Made by a program: the position numbers and the translations under genes. Below, piece by piece: positions 1 through 64,000 of a stretch of 64,000 nt of DNA. Where the stretch lies: the NCBI GenBank assembly GCA_963514095.1, contig OY741273.1, forward strand, positions 14,192,718 to 14,256,717, written 5' to 3'. The notes beneath the pieces are model-generated. The model did no database searches. It saw only the letters and a program-made list of their open reading frames with translations, and was not told the origin of the DNA. The first letter of the stretch is position 1, and every line of letters starts with the position of its first letter. The stretch is from Eutrigla gurnardus (taxonomy: Eukaryota; Chordata; Actinopteri; Perciformes; Triglidae).

Positions 1-558
1 CAAAGATCTGACAAGATTGACAAGAGGACACTGGAGAGAGTTCAGGTTAGTTTAACCAGTTAGATTTAAGATGAACATATTAGATCTTAAACAATTATTT
101 GATTAATTGAGTGATCAACAAAAGTAAAAATGTCAGGAATCCACCATCTTAAAAATGTAATAAGATTTAACACATTTTATTTCTTCTATGAAGGGAAACT
201 TCACATATTTTGGTTCTTAACTGCTCGTCAGATAAAACAAGCAATTTGAAGTTGTCACCTTGGACTAATTTTTCACAATTTTCAGAAATATTTTTACTAT
301 TTTTTAATGATCTGATTAACAGTTTAGTCTGGACAAATGCCCATCACAAGTTTCCAAATGTCTTGTTTTGTCAGCCCTACAATCCAAAACCAAAGTTATA
401 ATTTAATTGTGTATTATATAAAGAGAGAGAGGCAGCAAATCTCACATTTAAGAAGCAGCAAACGATTGGCCTTTTACACAGTTAAGTGGTAATCACTTAA
501 TTGTGTTGATCAGCTAATCAATTAATCAACAGATACAGTTTTTGAATAAAATCCTTAC
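1..558 (-). other. DSCAM intron 5, first part
   Basis: This is the start of intron 5 downstream of exon 5 and it runs off the window. The donor GTAAGG is at 553-558. The rest is AT-rich and has no long repeat, only a short GA run at 421-431. I see no exon-like reading frame with splice borders. Confidence 0.8.
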
Positions 559-61840
<61,282 letters not shown>

Positions 61841-62215
61841 GCCCTGCTCCGTTCAATCCCCCAAGCTATGCTTTCTCTTCTTCCTCCGACCGGTGCCTCC
61901 CTGGGTTTCTCTTCTGTGCGCTTGGGGTAAGGTTAAACATTTGCCACTGTCTTGATGGAAACCGGTCCGAGTATCTACTTTTTTAATATCTCCTTCCTAC
62001 TTTTCCCGTTACGCTCTGATTGTTTTTTTTTTCCCGGAGCCTTCTCGTTGCGCTTGGATCACAAACGCGCCTCTGTGATTGTCTTGGGGAAGAGCTGTGC
62101 TCAGACTCTCTCCTCCTCTTGCTCCGCGTCTTGCTGCTTCTCCCTGTTATTCAAAAGGATGCTGAAGGGGTGAAGCCCAGGTGTGTGTGATGCTGAGTCA
62201 GAGCCCGGTACGATC
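61841..62215 (-). other. dscam: Probable DSCAM 5' untranslated region
   Basis: On the sense strand this is a purine-rich leader directly upstream of the DSCAM start codon. It contains an in-frame stop at 61853-61855 and one short uORF. Its upper limit is uncertain. It may reach an acceptor-like site at 62216-62218, or continue without a break toward the CpG-rich promoter block. The transcript end was not determined. Confidence 0.55.
61866..61940 (-). other. Upstream ORF (24 codons) in the DSCAM leader
   Basis: An ATG at 61938-61940 opens a 24-codon frame that ends at TAG (61866-61868), 25 nt before the DSCAM ATG. It is out of frame with the main start. Its context has A at -3 (GGCAAATGT), which permits initiation. 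If it is transcribed, it would be expected to lower translation of the main frame. The peptide resembles nothing I know. Confidence 0.45.
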
Positions 62216-62280
62216 CTGAAAGAAAAATGAATGGAGGGAAGAGAGAGAAAAAAGAAAGAAAAAAACTGGCTAAACTAAAT
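62216..62280 (-). promoter_or_regulatory. Splice-acceptor-like site in the 5' leader
   Basis: The sense strand has about 45 nt of nearly pure pyrimidine ending in TTTCTTTCAG|GATCG. The AG falls at 62216-62217. This is a textbook acceptor shape and would define a 5'-UTR intron. It could also be only a low-complexity tract. No donor is proven. Confidence 0.35.
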
Positions 62281-62489
62281 CTTTTTTTGAAGAAAAAAAA
62301 GAGCTCCGATTTCCGGAATAAAAGACTGATTGACGGATCATCCTCGGGGAGAGAGGAAATAAATACATTTAAAAAAAAATATGAGAAAATAACCAAAGAG
62401 CAAAGAAGCGAGCAGGGGGTGTGAGAGGGCGCAAGAATAAGAATGGAAATCAGCTTTTTCTCTGAGACTCCAAAGTCAGATCATCTTCA

Positions 62490-62960
62490 TCGCCTCTGAG
62501 CGTCCAGCAAGAGGCGAGCAAGCGCATCTTCCCCGCTGCCGCTCTCTAATCGCACCACACTGACTCCCTGAGCATTACACAGAATAACCCTCTCCTGCCC
62601 CTGCAGACGCTTTAATTCCTCATTGCCTTAAAGGAGCAGAAGCGGTTACCGGTCGCTCCAGAGGGCAAGGCACTTCTGGAGGTGAGAGTGTGAGAGCACT
62701 CAGCGAAGGGGGGGCATTTGCATTAAGGAAATGAGCTGCACCTGACGCGCCGAGGCACCTAGGAGAACATTCTTTACGCACGGAGATGCGCCGGCTCGAA
62801 CAGGAAGTCTGGGTGCCCGGTGTGCAGGTGCGCTCCGCGTGCCGCACTATAACGCCGGATCGGACTGGAGATCATTGTATTTCTCCCAGAGTCGCTTATA
62901 GGAACGGAGATCTCCACAAGGACGTCCAATGACGCTGCTTTGTGTTCACATAAGTGCACG
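62490..62960 (-). promoter_or_regulatory. CpG-rich block, probable DSCAM promoter
   Basis: By hand count this block has about 33 CpG dinucleotides in about 470 bp, in otherwise CpG-poor surroundings. It lies 0.65-1.1 kb upstream of the DSCAM start. Read toward the gene it has an inverted CCAAT box (62926-62930) and, about 26 bp downstream, a TATAAG box (62895-62900). That spacing would put a start site near 62865-62870. CpG promoters are usual for neuronal adhesion genes. The exact start site is inferred. Confidence 0.5.
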
Positions 62961-63104
62961 AATTAGTTTTTCTTTGGAATTGATTGAAGTGGCTTCAACA
63001 TTGTGTGAGGATAGAAAGGAAAGGCAGCATTTTTTTTTTTTTTGACAGTGGCTGCAGAAAATACAGGGTTAAACTAAAGCAACCCCCACCCCAAAGGCGC
63101 GCGC

Positions 63105-63178
<74 letters not shown>

Positions 63179-64000
63179 TATAGCCTACCGCCTCCCTCAA
63201 CCCCATAATCCACCACCCCTCCATTTTAATGCCTGCCTTGAAGTCAAGGGTGTAGCTGTAGTGGCAGTGGGAGCCTGTGGGCCTGTCCACAGAGCCGGGT
63301 ACACTGAACGTGATATAACCAGCAGGGCAGTCTGCATCTCATTCTCTATTCCACATGACAGACTATACTGGAAGTCCTTGTTATTTACCCCAGGATACTA
63401 CATTTCTGCTCTAATATAGGAGATCTTTACCATTCTGAATCCATACAAAGGGAAATGAATAGATGAAATGTGATATAAAAGCTCAGGCATGGGTGTAGCT
63501 GAGATGTTCGTGTTAAATAATCTCGTCTTGGTGGGTTTGGGGTGTTTTTATCTACATGTATCTGTGTCCACTTGTCTGCCTGTCCTCTAGCTTGCATTAT
63601 TATTATTTTTTATTTTATTTTTTTTATTATAAAATGATTTCCCTTCCGTTCGCATTCAGCAATACCCGAAAATTAAATTGTGCTTTTATCACAGATGTCC
63701 TTTTTTTTAATCTTACACCAAAATGTATGTTTAATTAAGTAGGCAATGGTTTTACTTACTGTCCCCTCCACCCCTAAGCTGTAAGATAAACCCAAACAAG
63801 TTGAAGTGTCTGTAGCACTGAGGAGAAAACACGGGTGAATCAGGGCAGTGGGTCAGAGATCCTGCTCGTCATTTAGAGTGGATTAGGAGCGCTGTGCTTG
63901 TGTTTCAGCTCTGGATTCTTGGCATGGATGGGCAAGTAAGTTCATTAGTAGCAGCAGACTGTGAGATATGATCGTTTCAGAGGGAGGATGCAATACCAGC
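62961..64000. other. Upstream flank of DSCAM
   Basis: I find no gene here. The segment holds a CA/CG alternating tract (63097-63179), a T-rich stretch at 63600-63635 and otherwise plain sequence. A strong donor-like GTAAGTAAAA motif on the minus strand at about 63751-63760 might mark a distant 5' exon, but nothing else supports one. Confidence 0.6.
63097..63179. repeat. (CG)n/(CA)n alternating tract
   Basis: Short CG and CA blocks followed by about 24 CA units and a TATACACAC end. It is 140-220 bp beyond the CpG-rich block and has Z-DNA potential. Confidence 0.94.

Overview
The window is vertebrate, almost certainly teleost-fish, nuclear DNA. It carries the 5' end of one large gene, the neuronal cell-adhesion molecule DSCAM, on the minus strand. 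Five coding exons can be read with exact splice sites: exon 1 (signal peptide, 61798-61840), exon 2 (Ig1, 46321-46638), exon 3 (first half of Ig2, 45396-45542), exon 4 (second half of Ig2, 1204-1350) and exon 5 (Ig3, 559-837). Joined, they give 934 nt, that is 311 codons plus one base. Every junction is phase 1 with GT-AG borders. The predicted residues line up without gaps with the start of vertebrate DSCAM, including the Ig cysteine pairs 46/102, 145/197 and 246/293. The gene continues beyond position 1. Peptide identity favours DSCAM over its paralogue DSCAML1. The dscama versus dscamb question cannot be settled here.

More than 98 percent of the window is non-coding: part of intron 5, intron 4 (366 bp), intron 3 (about 44 kb), intron 2 (778 bp), intron 1 (about 15.2 kb), then the 5' leader and upstream flank (61841-64000). 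The flank has a CpG-rich block (about 62490-62960) with an inverted CCAAT box and a TATA-like box facing the gene. It also has a 24-codon uORF and a possible 5'-UTR splice acceptor.

The introns hold dense microsatellites, chiefly long (CA/TG)n, plus (GA)n, (TC)n, (TA)n, (ATT)n and (ATC)n. There are also long pyrimidine-rich tracts, two GC-rich tandem repeats and several old interspersed-repeat fragments. A few non-repetitive blocks look like candidate enhancers, and there is a striking CpG cluster inside intron 1. The teleost assignment rests on the DSCAM divergence, the CA-rich microsatellite load and repeat fragments that resemble ones I know from fish genomes.

I see no second protein-coding gene, rRNA, tRNA, CRISPR array or intact transposon. 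The ORFs of 60-184 codons in the introns are chance or simple-repeat readings. I did not find a clearly new biological system. The most worthwhile leads are the intron 1 CpG cluster, the promoter architecture with its uORF, two related repeat copies in different introns, and the frame-neutral 147-bp half-domain exons 3 and 4.
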